Positions 52,030 to 60,278 of a DNA stretch of 64,000 nt are shown one piece after another. The first letter of the stretch is position 1. Every line of letters starts with the position of its first letter. Location of the stretch: assembly GCF_025685545.1 (NCBI RefSeq), contig NZ_JAGSYC010000024.1, positions 1-64,000 on the forward strand. The letters are read 5' to 3'. The notes beneath the pieces were generated by a model. The model had not been told where the DNA came from, did no database searches, and worked only from the letters and a program-made list of their open reading frames with translations. A program made the position numbers and the translations under genes. The DNA comes from Granulicella paludicola. Its GTDB lineage: Bacteria > Acidobacteriota > Terriglobia > Terriglobales > Acidobacteriaceae.

Positions 52030-52764
52030 ATGAGTTTTCGCAATCTTTTTGGTGTTATTTTTCTAGGGCTTGGTCTGAGCGCGGCAGCGCACGCCCAGCT
52101 GGGTGTGTACGGCATGTACTCGGTCAACCAGAACACAGGTGTGCAGTGCCTCGTGGATTCTCCGAATACCTGCTCGAACGGCGTAGCGGGGCGCACAAGC
52201 GCGACCAGTGCGTCCGGCACGGTGTACGGCTCGCCGTCGACGGGCCACGTCAATCCGCAGGGACTTTCAGGCGGCGTCTTCTACGACTTCAAGACGTACG
52301 GCCCGGTGCGCTTCGGTGTCGATGTTCGTGGTGGCGATGCTCACTCGAACAAGTCGGCGTCGGATTCAACGGGCGGCACCAACAGCACGCGTTCCAACTA
52401 CGTGCTCGTCGGCCTGCGCGGTTCGGTCAAGACACCGATCTCCTGGGTGAAGCCCTACGCTCAGATCTCTGTGGGCTACAACCGGTCCAACGTGACAGAG
52501 CCAAGCTGCTCCACGCTGAACGGTGGAACGCTGCAGTGCCAGAATGGCCAGGTCACGACGACACCGGCTCGCAACTATGACAACTTCCTGCAGTATGAGG
52601 GCTTCGTCGGTGCGGACATCCGTATCGCGTCGTTCATCGACTGGCGCGCGGTCGAAGTCGGTCTGGGTAACATGAACCGTATCGGCAGCAGCTCGGTCTA
52701 TGACGGTAACTCCTCGGTCGGTGTTCGCTCGCTGGGCGCGGGCATTGTGCTTCATCTGCCGTAG
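52030..52764 (+). CDS. Outer-membrane beta-barrel protein (OmpA-barrel-like)
   Basis: The protein has 244 residues from the ATG at 52030; the frame is open further upstream but a signal peptide begins here (MSFRNLFGVIFLGLGLSAAAHAQ, split after residue 20). The mature part alternates polar and hydrophobic residues with regular aromatic ends (GVYGMYSVN, then GVFYDFKTYGPVRFGVDVRGG, then NYVLVGLRGSVKT, then PYAQISVGYNRS), the look of an eight-stranded barrel. The C-terminal strand ends AGIVLHLP. Two cysteine pairs sit in surface loops. No exact function is evident. It sits between ftsA and ftsZ, which is not usual. Confidence 0.8.
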   Translation: MSFRNLFGVIFLGLGLSAAAHAQLGVYGMYSVNQNTGVQCLVDSPNTCSNGVAGRTSATSASGTVYGSPSTGHVNPQGLSGGVFYDFKTYGPVRFGVDVRGGDAHSNKSASDSTGGTNSTRSNYVLVGLRGSVKTPISWVKPYAQISVGYNRSNVTEPSCSTLNGGTLQCQNGQVTTTPARNYDNFLQYEGFVGADIRIASFIDWRAVEVGLGNMNRIGSSSVYDGNSSVGVRSLGAGIVLHLP

Positions 52765-52987
52765 GCAGGACCTCAGTACGAGTGGATACGGAGCAGTATG
52801 TCTCGGGGTTGGGATACGAGGCGTGCTGCTCTCTATCGTTCAAAAAGCTGTACGGCATAAAAAGGTGTAGCGAAGTAGATGCGCGACGAACGAATTGGTG
52901 AGGCCTTCTCCCGATTTGCGGCGCAAAATGAGGATGAGAGCAGTACGCGCAGGCGCTAGATCGCAGGTGCATCAGGAGATTTGAGCC

Positions 52988-54670
52988 ATGTCCTTTCCCC
53001 CCAACGACGGAGCAGAAGTAGACAACGCTGGCGGACCGCTGCGTATCCACTACCACGACGAGATTCAGAGCACAGCGCGGATCAAGGTGATCGGCGTCGG
53101 CGGCGGCGGCGGTAATGCCGTCAACCGCATGATTGCAGCCGGCGTTGTGGGCGTAGAGTTCATCGCTGCAAACACGGATGCGCAGGCCCTGGAGAGCTCG
53201 AGCGCGCCGGTGAAGCTGCAGCTCGGCGTCAAGCTGACCAGTGGCCTTGGAGCAGGCGCGAACCCGGACATCGGGCGCCGCGCGGCGCTGGAGGATTCGG
53301 ACAAGATCATCGAAGCGCTCGAAGGCGCGGACATGGTCTTCGTCACCGCAGGCATGGGCGGCGGAACGGGCACAGGCGCGGCGCCGGTGATCGCTTCTCT
53401 CGCCAGTGAGATGGGTGCGCTAACCGTTGCTGTGGTCACGCGGCCGTTCGGCTTCGAAGGCAAGCGCCGCACGCTGCAGGCTGAGCGCGGGATGCAGGAG
53501 CTGCTCGATGCTGTCGACACGCTGATTGTGATTCCGAACGAGAAGCTGTTGGCTGTCGCAAAGGACGCTGGCTTCTTTGAGAGCTTCCGCATTGCGGATG
53601 ATGTGCTGCGCCAGGGCGTCCAGGGCATCTCGGACATTATCACGATTCCCGGTGTGATCAATCGCGACTTCGCCGACGTGAAGACCACGATGGCGGGGAT
53701 GGGCTACGCAGTGATGGGAACGGCGGTTCGCTCGGGTCCGGACCGTGCTCGCGAGGCCGCAATGGCTGCGATGGCGAGCCCGCTGCTGGAGGCCGGAGCC
53801 ATCGATGGAGCGCGCGGCATCCTGATCAACATCACGGGTTCCAGCAACCTGAAGCTGAGCGAAGTGAACGAGGCTTCGACCATCATCCAGAACGCGGCGC
53901 ATGAGGACGCGAACATCATCTTCGGTGCCGTGATGGACGAGAAGATGGGCGACGAGATCAAGCTGACCGTGATCGCTACAGGCTTCCGCGAGGACAACAA
54001 GCCGGAGCGTCGCGAGCGCATGCTGGCAGAACCCGCAATGCCGACCGCGCATCGGGAGGCTCCGCCTGTTCCGGTGCAGCCGCGTGCTGAGACGTTTGCT
54101 CCGCCGGTGATGGCGCCAGAGCCGGTGGTGCGATTTGCGAACGAGGCTGAGCCCGCGCAGGCGCCCTACACGCCGCCGATGCCTCGCTTTGCCAGCGAGG
54201 TTGCGACCGAGTCAGGTACACCAACGACCTCAAGCTACTACGAGGCGGCGCGCCAGCAGGCTCGGCAGGAGGTTGTGCCGGTCATCTCTGCGCCAGTACA
54301 GGAGACATCGGTATCGGAGCCCGAGGTGATCGAACGGTTGGATGTGCCCGTACATGAGCAGGCGCAGCTGGTGCCGGTGAAGTCGTCCGTGTTCGACGAT
54401 GATTTTTTCCGCGAGCCGAAGTCTGCAGTACCGGCATCTTCGGAGCCAACGCCTGTGCATGAGCCGTTGCCGCAGCGGACGCCTGAGCCTGTGGTCGCTG
54501 TCGCTCCGGCGGAGCCTGTCTTCTCGTCGCCGGCGGCGGTCGCGGAGCCAGGGAATCTATGGCCGCAGGCGCGGGTGCCTTCGTTCTCCGGCTATGCTGG
54601 CGGCGATAGCCACTCGGCGGCGGAAAGCGATGAGCTCGATATTCCGGCGTTTCTGCGGAAAAAGCCCTAA
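52988..54670 (+). CDS. ftsZ: Cell division GTPase FtsZ with long linker
   Basis: The protein has 560 residues; typical FtsZ is about 380-400. The globular GTPase core (about 30-345) has the tubulin signature GGGTGTG (124-130) and the T7 synergy loop NRDFAD (225-230). The C-terminal conserved peptide that binds FtsA is [13 protein letters not shown] (548-560). Between them is a linker of about 200 residues rich in Pro, Glu and Val. FtsZ forms the cytokinetic ring. AGGAGA lies nine or so bases before the ATG. A 223-bp spacer separates it from the barrel gene. Confidence 0.98.
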   Translation: MSFPPNDGAEVDNAGGPLRIHYHDEIQSTARIKVIGVGGGGGNAVNRMIAAGVVGVEFIAANTDAQALESSSAPVKLQLGVKLTSGLGAGANPDIGRRAALEDSDKIIEALEGADMVFVTAGMGGGTGTGAAPVIASLASEMGALTVAVVTRPFGFEGKRRTLQAERGMQELLDAVDTLIVIPNEKLLAVAKDAGFFESFRIADDVLRQGVQGISDIITIPGVINRDFADVKTTMAGMGYAVMGTAVRSGPDRAREAAMAAMASPLLEAGAIDGARGILINITGSSNLKLSEVNEASTIIQNAAHEDANIIFGAVMDEKMGDEIKLTVIATGFREDNKPERRERMLAEPAMPTAHREAPPVPVQPRAETFAPPVMAPEPVVRFANEAEPAQAPYTPPMPRFASEVATESGTPTTSSYYEAARQQARQEVVPVISAPVQETSVSEPEVIERLDVPVHEQAQLVPVKSSVFDDDFFREPKSAVPASSEPTPVHEPLPQRTPEPVVAVAPAEPVFSSPAAVAEPGNLWPQARVPSFSGYAGGDSHSAAESDELDIPAFLRKKP

Positions 54671-54694
54671 AGGCAGGGAACAGGGATTAGGAAG
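54671..54694. repeat. A/G-rich dispersed repeat after ftsZ
   Basis: GGCAGGGAACAGGGATTAGG follows the ftsZ stop directly. It belongs to the same family as 7281-7313, 26285-26340, 57160-57187 and 62936-62973, and runs into the ribosome-binding site region of the next gene. Confidence 0.6.
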
Positions 54695-54699
54695 TGCGG

Positions 54700-55914
54700 A
54701 TGAAGTTTGGGCTAAAGGTTGGAGCGGCGTTGCTGGTTGGAGTAGTCGCGGTTGCAGGTGCTGCTGCGGGTACAGCGAGAAAGCCTGTAAGGAGGGCTGC
54801 GGCGCATCATGCGGAGCATGCACGCCCGATTCGTGGCCGCTCCGTCCGCTCGGCAGTTCATGAGTCTGGTGCGACCCGCGTGGTTCGTGGCCGCGTGGTG
54901 CGTGGCCGAGTTGTTGTGGGTAGACGCGCTCGGTATGGTGAGCGGTTTACGGCCAGCAGCTTCGCTGACGATGTCACGTTTGGCGATGTCACTGCAGGTG
55001 AAGATCCGATCGTGCGGCAGGCTGCGATTCAAGCGCTTGCTGGCATGAACGGGACCGCGATGGCGATCGATCCATCGACTGGACGCATTCTGGCGATGGT
55101 GAATCAGAAGCTGGCGTTGAGCGCTGGCGCTGAGCCGTGCTCGACGATCAAGGTGGCAGTTGCGCTGGCGGCGCTGAAGGAAGGCATCATCACCGCCGAT
55201 ACGCCGGTGAACCTGGGCGGACATTACACGCTCGATCTCACGCATGCTCTGGCGAAGAGCGTGAACCTTTACTTCGAGGTGCTCGGTCGCGCGATGGGCT
55301 TCGATCGGGTGAAGTACTATGCGAACCAGTTTGGTCTTGGAGAGCTTGCTGGATATCACATTCAGGGTGAACATCTGGGCGTTTATCCGGATACAGAGCT
55401 GCCGCAGGCGAGCGGCGGTGTTGGACGCATGTGCTCGTTTGGCGAAAGCATCAGCATGACTCCGCTGCAGCTGGGAGCGTTGGTGAGCGCGATTGCCAAT
55501 GGCGGAACGCTTTATTATCTGCAACATCCGACCTCGCAGGCGGAGGTATCGAATCTGCAGCCTCAGGTGAAGCGACAGCTGGATATTGCCAACGTGATCC
55601 CGCAGATTCTGCCAGGCATGCAAGGCGCGGTCGACTTCCGAAATGGGACAGCGCGCTCGCTTCGGACCAATTTCGCGCAGTTTCCCGTATTCGGAAAGAC
55701 GGGAACATGCTCGAATAATGGAACGCGCTTCGGCTGGTTTGTCTCGTATGCGGACACGCCGAAGGGGCGGATTGTCACGGTGATCTTCCTTGAGGGAGGA
55801 CGACCGACGTTTGGACCGAAGGCTGCTGAACTTACCGGGGCGTTTTATCGAGCGATGTATGAGGGCGGATATTTTTCGCCGAAGGATTCCATGGGCGGAA
55901 GCAACGGGCGATAG
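54700..55914 (+). CDS. Stand-alone penicillin-binding transpeptidase domain protein
   Basis: The protein has 404 residues from the ATG at 54700. A hydrophobic N-terminal segment (about 5-24) could be a signal peptide or an anchor. A basic Arg/His/Val-rich segment (RGRSVRSAVHES, then RVVRGRVVRGRVVVGRR) precedes a transpeptidase domain: SxxK as STIK in EPCSTIKVAVALAAL, SxN as KSVN, and KTG in FGKTGTCSNN. It has no glycosyltransferase domain and no dimerisation domain. Its nearest use would be D,D-transpeptidase or carboxypeptidase activity in the periplasm. Position next to ftsZ suggests a role in growth or division. Confidence 0.88.
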   Translation: MKFGLKVGAALLVGVVAVAGAAAGTARKPVRRAAAHHAEHARPIRGRSVRSAVHESGATRVVRGRVVRGRVVVGRRARYGERFTASSFADDVTFGDVTAGEDPIVRQAAIQALAGMNGTAMAIDPSTGRILAMVNQKLALSAGAEPCSTIKVAVALAALKEGIITADTPVNLGGHYTLDLTHALAKSVNLYFEVLGRAMGFDRVKYYANQFGLGELAGYHIQGEHLGVYPDTELPQASGGVGRMCSFGESISMTPLQLGALVSAIANGGTLYYLQHPTSQAEVSNLQPQVKRQLDIANVIPQILPGMQGAVDFRNGTARSLRTNFAQFPVFGKTGTCSNNGTRFGWFVSYADTPKGRIVTVIFLEGGRPTFGPKAAELTGAFYRAMYEGGYFSPKDSMGGSNGR

Positions 55915-56234
55915 GGTACCCCTCCCCCCGTACTTCAGTCTCAAAGTCTTGAAAGCACAGCAGTTTGGTCTGACTTAGAAGGGTTTAGGTCTAAGTTTGC
56001 AAGGAATACGTGTAGAACCGGCCCACCACAAGCGGTTCTAAGTTGATCCCTACTTCCATTATAGCGAGTGGGATGTAGTACATGTGCAATTCTTTTTCCG
56101 GCTCTTAGCTTATTGGTTTGTTGGGTTTACAGGTTTCTGTGGCCTCGAAAGGGGTTGACAGGAATTTGTGACAGCGATGTCCGTGCGTGTGTACGCCGCA
56201 GGGCATCAGAACAAGGAAGAGATCGAAGAGGGCC
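55915..56234. other. Non-coding stretch with hairpin and repeat-like sequence
   Basis: This 320-bp gap has no gene. It begins with a GGTACCCCTCCCCCC tract, contains a hairpin (TAGAACCG at 56013-56020 with CGGTTCTA at 56033-56040) and ends with a -35-like TTGACA at 56155-56160 without a clear -10 box. Its lower GC content than the flanking genes, and its opening tract, make it look like a dispersed intergenic element. I could not confirm other copies in the window. Confidence 0.5.
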
Positions 56235-57908
56235 ATGAAGATTCTTACGGCAGCAGAGATGGGAGCGGCGGACCGCAGGTCGGTGGAAGCCGGGGTTCCG
56301 ATATCGGTGTTGATGGAGAATGCGGGCCGGGCAGTCGCCCTGTTCTGTCTTCGGGAGTATCCGGGAGACGGGCTGGTGGTGGTGTTGTGCGGAAAGGGCA
56401 ACAACGGCGGAGACGGGCTGGTGGCGGCGCGGCACATGGCGGAGGCGGGCCGGAAGGTCCGGGTGTTGCTGCTGGTGTCCTCAGACCAGCTGACGGCAGA
56501 GCCGAAGAAGGCGTTTGTGGCTGCGGTGATGACGGCGATGGGGCTTCATACAGCGCAGGGAGCGGCGAAGCTGGAGGTACGCGAGGTGATGGACGAGGCG
56601 CACCTGCCGGAGTGTATGGAGGGAGCGGAGCTTGTGGTGGATGCCGTGGTAGGGACCGGGTTCAAACCTCCTTTGAGGGGTTTGGGAGCCAAGGCAGGGG
56701 AGTTGCTGGCGGGGATGTCGGTGCCGGTGGTCGCGGTGGATATGCCGAGTGGATGGGATGCGGATTCGATCGAGCAGAAGGCGGAAGGAGCGTTTCGGGC
56801 GGATGCGGTGGTGACGTTTGCGGCTCCGAAGCTGGCGCATGTGTTTGGAGACATGGCGAAGCAGGTGCTGGTGGCTGCGATTGGCACGCCATCGGTGGCG
56901 ATTGTGACGGCGTCGCGTCTGCGGTGGGCGGGGTCGCAGAAGGTGATTGCGGAAAAGCCGCGGGATTCGAACAGCAACAAGGGCAAGTATGGGCACGTGC
57001 TGGTGCTGGGTGGAGCGCTAGGCAAGGCGGGAGCTCCGTCGATGGCAAGTCTTTCAGCGATGCGCACGGGAGCGGGGCTGGTGACGGCTGCGGTTCCGGC
57101 GGAGGTACTGCCGACGGTGGCGGCGGTGGCTCCGGAGCTGATGCTGACGCCGCTCCGTGAGCAGGGAGTCGGGAGCAGGGAACAGGGTGTGGATGGGCTG
57201 GTGGGTGGAATCGCGCTGGACCATCTGAGCGAGGAGCAGCTGCCCGCGTTGATGAAGGGCATTTCGGTGGTGGCGATTGGACCGGGGCTGGGGCAGGAAG
57301 GGACGACGCCGGAGTTTGTGCGCAGCTTTGTGGAAAGGGTGACGGTGCCGATGGTGATCGATGCCGATGCTCTGAATGCGTTTGCGGGGAAGGCTGGACT
57401 CCTGGGCAAGGCGGCGAAGGATGGGCGCGTAGTGGTGCTGACGCCGCATCCAGGCGAGATGGCGCGGCTGGTGGGGATGACGGTGAAAGAGGTCGAGGCT
57501 GACCGGATCGGGCTGGCTCGGCGCTTTGCGACCGAGCATCAGGTGACGCTGGTGCTAAAGGGGTGGCGGACGCTGATTGCGCATCCGGATGGAAGCATTG
57601 GCGTGAATACGACCGGGAATCCGGGGATGTCGAAGGGTGGGAGCGGAGATATTCTGACGGGGATTGTGGCCGCGATGCTGGCGCAGTATGCGCGGTCGGG
57701 TGAGGCTACGGACGTGGCGAAGGCGGTAGAGGCAGCGGTGTATCTGCATGGACTGGCCGGGGATTTCGCGACGGCGGCGCAGGATGAGCACACGGTGCTG
57801 GCGACCGATACGGTGGCGCATCTGAAGGATGCGTTCAAGGCGCGGGTGCGGGATGAGGATGGGTTTGTGCGGGTGGTGGGGAGAGGCCGGGGGCCGGGAA
57901 TCAGCTGA
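56235..57908 (+). CDS. nnr: Bifunctional NAD(P)HX epimerase/dehydratase
   Basis: The protein has 557 residues from the ATG at 56235. The N-terminal half is the YjeF_N epimerase domain (GKGNNGGDGLVAARH, then VVDAVVGTGF and VVAVDMPSGWDAD). The C-terminal half is the ribokinase-like dehydratase domain (GALGKAGAPSMASLSAMRTGAG, split by positions, then VLTPHPGEMARL and NPGMSKGGSGDILTG). It repairs damaged hydrated NADH and NADPH. Residues around 309-320 (REQGVGSREQGV) are encoded by an in-frame copy of an A/G-rich dispersed repeat (57160-57187). Coding of tsaE follows after 171 bp; the two genes are often neighbours in bacteria. Confidence 0.95.
   Translation: MKILTAAEMGAADRRSVEAGVPISVLMENAGRAVALFCLREYPGDGLVVVLCGKGNNGGDGLVAARHMAEAGRKVRVLLLVSSDQLTAEPKKAFVAAVMTAMGLHTAQGAAKLEVREVMDEAHLPECMEGAELVVDAVVGTGFKPPLRGLGAKAGELLAGMSVPVVAVDMPSGWDADSIEQKAEGAFRADAVVTFAAPKLAHVFGDMAKQVLVAAIGTPSVAIVTASRLRWAGSQKVIAEKPRDSNSNKGKYGHVLVLGGALGKAGAPSMASLSAMRTGAGLVTAAVPAEVLPTVAAVAPELMLTPLREQGVGSREQGVDGLVGGIALDHLSEEQLPALMKGISVVAIGPGLGQEGTTPEFVRSFVERVTVPMVIDADALNAFAGKAGLLGKAAKDGRVVVLTPHPGEMARLVGMTVKEVEADRIGLARRFATEHQVTLVLKGWRTLIAHPDGSIGVNTTGNPGMSKGGSGDILTGIVAAMLAQYARSGEATDVAKAVEAAVYLHGLAGDFATAAQDEHTVLATDTVAHLKDAFKARVRDEDGFVRVVGRGRGPGIS
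57160..57187 (+). repeat. A/G-rich dispersed repeat inside nnr
   Basis: GAGCAGGGAGTCGGGAGCAGG and the following AACAGGG are nearly the same as intergenic copies elsewhere in the window. Here the copy is translated in frame as REQGVGSREQGV, in a loop of the dehydratase domain. Confidence 0.7.
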
Positions 57909-57931
57909 AGCGTCGGGCTTTGTTCAGCTTA

Positions 57932-57976
57932 GAGCTTGGAGTGTTTGAGCTTAGAGTGTTTGAGGTTGGAGTGTGC
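57932..57976. repeat. Three 15-bp direct repeats between nnr and tsaE
   Basis: GAGCTTGGAGTGTTT (57932-57946), GAGCTTAGAGTGTTT (57947-57961) and GAGGTTGGAGTGTGC (57962-57976) follow each other without spacers. They lie 24 bp after the nnr stop. Confidence 0.85.
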
Positions 57977-58079
57977 CCGCGGCTCTCGCTACAGTAAAAA
58001 TAGGAGTCTCTCTGCCGCGGCGCAAAGGCGCGTCTCCGGTCGAGAATATACAGCATAGGTTGGGAAAAGTAGAAGGGCG

Positions 58080-58529
58080 ATGATGAGAGAGTGGACACGA
58101 GAGAAGCGGCTGCGGACTCGCAGTGAGAATGGGACGCTGGGGTTAGGCGAGATTATGACCGAGCTGCTGGTGGCTCCGAAGCTTGTGGTGCTGCGGGGCG
58201 ACCTGGGGATGGGGAAGACGACGTTAGTGCGCGGGATGGCTGCCGCGCTGGGAGCAGACGCGAGCGAGGTGACAAGCCCGACCTTCACGCTGGTGCATGA
58301 GTATAGAGGGCGGAAGACGCGGCTGATTCATCTGGATCTGTATCGGCTGGAGAACGAGGCCGAGGTGGAGACGACCGGGCTGTGGGAGATGGCCGATGCC
58401 GGCGATGCGCTGGTGATGGTGGAGTGGGGTGAAAAGTTTGCAAGCGTGATGGAGCGGGCGGACGCGGTCGTGTCGATGGAGCAGGGCGAGGTGGAGAATG
58501 AGCGGCTGCTGCATGTGGTGTGGAGATAG
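58080..58529 (+). CDS. tsaE: tRNA threonylcarbamoyladenosine biosynthesis ATPase TsaE
   Basis: The protein has 149 residues. The Walker A loop is GDLGMGKTT, followed by SPTFTLVHEY and HLDLYRLE, all canonical for TsaE. It is the ATPase partner of TsaD and TsaB in t6A37 modification of tRNAs that read ANN codons. Two adjacent ATG codons (58080 and 58083) are possible starts. It is followed by a strong terminator. Confidence 0.95.
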   Translation: MMREWTREKRLRTRSENGTLGLGEIMTELLVAPKLVVLRGDLGMGKTTLVRGMAAALGADASEVTSPTFTLVHEYRGRKTRLIHLDLYRLENEAEVETTGLWEMADAGDALVMVEWGEKFASVMERADAVVSMEQGEVENERLLHVVWR

Positions 58530-58571
58530 GGCTGAGAAGTGAGAAGACAAGAGTGAGAAGTGTTGAGTGGA

Positions 58572-58603
58572 AAAGGCTGCGTTCGACGCAGCCTTTGCTT
58601 TTT
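58572..58603 (+). terminator. Terminator after tsaE
   Basis: AAAGGCTGCG (58572-58581) pairs with CGCAGCCTTT (58587-58596) around a TTCGA loop. GCTTTTT follows at 58597-58603. Confidence 0.88.
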
Positions 58604-58629
58604 GGTTCGGATTAGATTCTGGGGTGGTT

Positions 58630-58740
58630 CAGAAGCAGATTCCCTGCGGGAATGACAAAGCAAAATCAGAAGCAGACTCCCTGCGGGAATGACAAAGCAA
58701 GAGCAGAAGCAGGTTCCCTGCGGGAATGACAAAGCAGGCT
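58630..58740. repeat. Three tandem 37-bp repeats
   Basis: Units at 58630-58666, 58667-58703 and 58704-58740 differ at only a few positions. Each begins CAGAAGCAG and contains CCCTGCGGGAATGACAAAG with a small TTCCC/GGGAA hairpin. There are no unique spacers, so it is not a CRISPR array. The core also occurs at 1066-1097. Confidence 0.9.
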
Positions 58741-58749
58741 TAAACACTA

Positions 58750-58775
58750 AAGCCGCGACGGGGAGGTCGCGGCTT
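58750..58775 (-). terminator. Terminator of the 33-residue small gene
   Basis: AAGCCGCGAC (58750-58759) pairs with GTCGCGGCTT (58766-58775). On the minus strand the 3' arm ends CTTTAGTGTTT. It lies 28 bp after the small gene's stop. Confidence 0.7.
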
Positions 58776-58803
58776 ATTCGATCCGAGTCTAACGGGCCGA
58801 AGC

Positions 58804-58905
58804 TTACAGGTTGCGCCAGTTGCCGTTGGTGCGGGCACGGATACCGATGAAGCTGGGGACGAAGACGGTGGAAGCGAAGACGGTTGCGATGAGTGCGAGG
58901 TACAT
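58804..58905 (-). CDS. 33-residue small membrane protein (unrecognised)
   Basis: This short gene encodes 33 residues: a hydrophobic segment at the N terminus (MYLALIATVFASTVFVPSF) and a basic, polar end (RARTNGNWRNL). It has one likely membrane helix with its charged end in the cytoplasm or periplasm. AGGAGA lies seven bases before the ATG, and a hairpin terminator follows, so it looks like a complete small transcription unit. I do not recognise a family. Its size and layout would make most gene callers miss it. Confidence 0.65.
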   Translation of the reverse strand: MYLALIATVFASTVFVPSFIGIRARTNGNWRNL

Positions 58906-59424
58906 GGTTCTTTCTCCTGTGGCGCGCGCGGCCGGACGTGCCGGGATAGCGGCGCTCTACTACTGCTAGTGATGCTTGGGGTATTTTTCAGGGATGGCGG
59001 ACTTGAGATCAAGACTCAGCCGTCGCGTTCCCTGTCGTAAAGTTCGGGTCCCTTGTTGGTTGACCCTGTGGGGCTCGTCACCCGTCCTGATCCGTCAGGA
59101 CGCTCCAGCGACTGCACTCTTTACTCGTCTATTAGGATGTCAGAAACCGCGAAAGGTTTCAACCTTTTATCGTTCACCCTGGGCGGTATTCGGATCGAGG
59201 CTCGTTTGAGCGGCGGTTCAAATATCGTCTGTTGTGGATACGGGGGTGGGGTAGGATTGGTTCCGTTTATTTTGAAAATGTTTTTGGCGGAAATGCAGTT
59301 GCATCTCCGCTATGTCCGCAAGAGCGCGGACTTCAGTCGAGATGACAACGTACCAGGTGGGCCTGGAGAAGCAGGTCCTTCCCCTTCGACTTCGCTCAGG
59401 GTCAGGATGACAATTTCAAAGGCA
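58906..59424. other. Intergenic region with dispersed repeats
   Basis: There is no convincing gene in this 519-bp stretch. Copies of the CGAGATGACA-type repeat lie at about 59296-59350 and 59371-59413, the latter containing CCTTCCCCTTCGACTTCGCT. The promoter of the small gene should be near 58920-59050 on the minus strand, but I could not place its boxes. Confidence 0.55.
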
Positions 59425-60165
59425 CTAGTCCTTGTGGCGGCCGGTGAAGCGGTAGATGGCGCAGAGTTCGTCGCCGGTGGAGCCGTATTCTTTTTGCTCG
59501 GCGATGGCTTCCAGGTCGGCGACGTGGTCGGCGGGGGACATCGCGATGGAGCCCTTCCAGAGGCGGGTGAAGGCGGGGTGGCGGTCGAGGTAGGAGTCGT
59601 GCTCGGAGTTGGCGTAGACGAGGTCGAAGGGGTGGGAGGCTGCGGCCTGCGAGGTTTCGACGTGACGGAGGAAGCGTTTGAGGATGGGCAGCTCGAAGGG
59701 GTGGAAGAGGAAGGCGAGGGTGGGCGCGGAGGGCAGTGGGTGCCTGGTGGCGTCGGCGTGGTGGAGTGAGAGGGGGGCGAGGGCGTTGGCGGTGGGATCG
59801 TGCTGCCAAAGGGCGATGTTGGCGGTGGCGATGCGGACGAGTTCGGCGTTGAGCTCGACGCCTTCAACACGGAGAAAGGGGTGTTGCGAGGCGAGGAGCA
59901 GGGCGCGGCCTTTGCCGGCGCCGACGTCGAGGAAGACGGTGCGCTCGATGGGGCTTTGGGGGGCTGCGTGCTGCATCCAGAGGTCGATGATGCCCTGAAG
60001 GATGCTGGGAGCGATGCCGTAGTAGGCGGTGAGCTCGTCGACGGGGACGCCGGTGCCGTCGGCGATGACGGAGCCGGGGATGAGACCGGAGGTGTCGGTG
60101 CCGTGGAGCTGGTCGAAGGGGTGGATGGCGGGTTGGGGCTTCTTGCGGGGCACTAACGTGAGCAT
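59425..60165 (-). CDS. Class I SAM-dependent methyltransferase
   Basis: The protein has 246 residues. After a variable N terminus comes the S-adenosylmethionine loop VFLDVGAGKGRALLLAS, then FLRVEGVELNAELV with the acidic residue that contacts the ribose. The later part is less conserved (FLFHPFELPILKRFLRHV, then PFDLVYANSEHDSYLD). This class covers a wide range of substrates, and the target cannot be set from sequence. It reads away from a repeat-containing gap of about 110 bp. Confidence 0.85.
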   Translation of the reverse strand: MLTLVPRKKPQPAIHPFDQLHGTDTSGLIPGSVIADGTGVPVDELTAYYGIAPSILQGIIDLWMQHAAPQSPIERTVFLDVGAGKGRALLLASQHPFLRVEGVELNAELVRIATANIALWQHDPTANALAPLSLHHADATRHPLPSAPTLAFLFHPFELPILKRFLRHVETSQAAASHPFDLVYANSEHDSYLDRHPAFTRLWKGSIAMSPADHVADLEAIAEQKEYGSTGDELCAIYRFTGRHKD

Positions 60166-60209
60166 AGCGTAGGCAGAAGGGGGTAGAGGAGAGAAGAGGG
60201 AGGAGAACT

Positions 60210-60265
60210 GCAGGGGGCTCCGCTACGTGGGACGATGAAGCTATCCTTCTCCGGTCGAGATGACA
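60210..60265. repeat. CGAGATGACA-type dispersed repeat
   Basis: GCAGGGGGCTCCGCTACGTG is followed by CTCCGGTCGAGATGACA. A close relative is 63721-63777, where it lies within a coding region. Confidence 0.65.
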
Positions 60266-60278
60266 CATTTTCTGTGGA

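Noticed and set aside
58630-58740. CRISPR-like array
   Set aside because: The 37-bp units are directly adjacent with no variable spacers, and no cas gene is present.
59205-59235. tRNA-like GGTTCAAAT T-loop sequence
   Set aside because: No matching T-stem or acceptor stem on either side.
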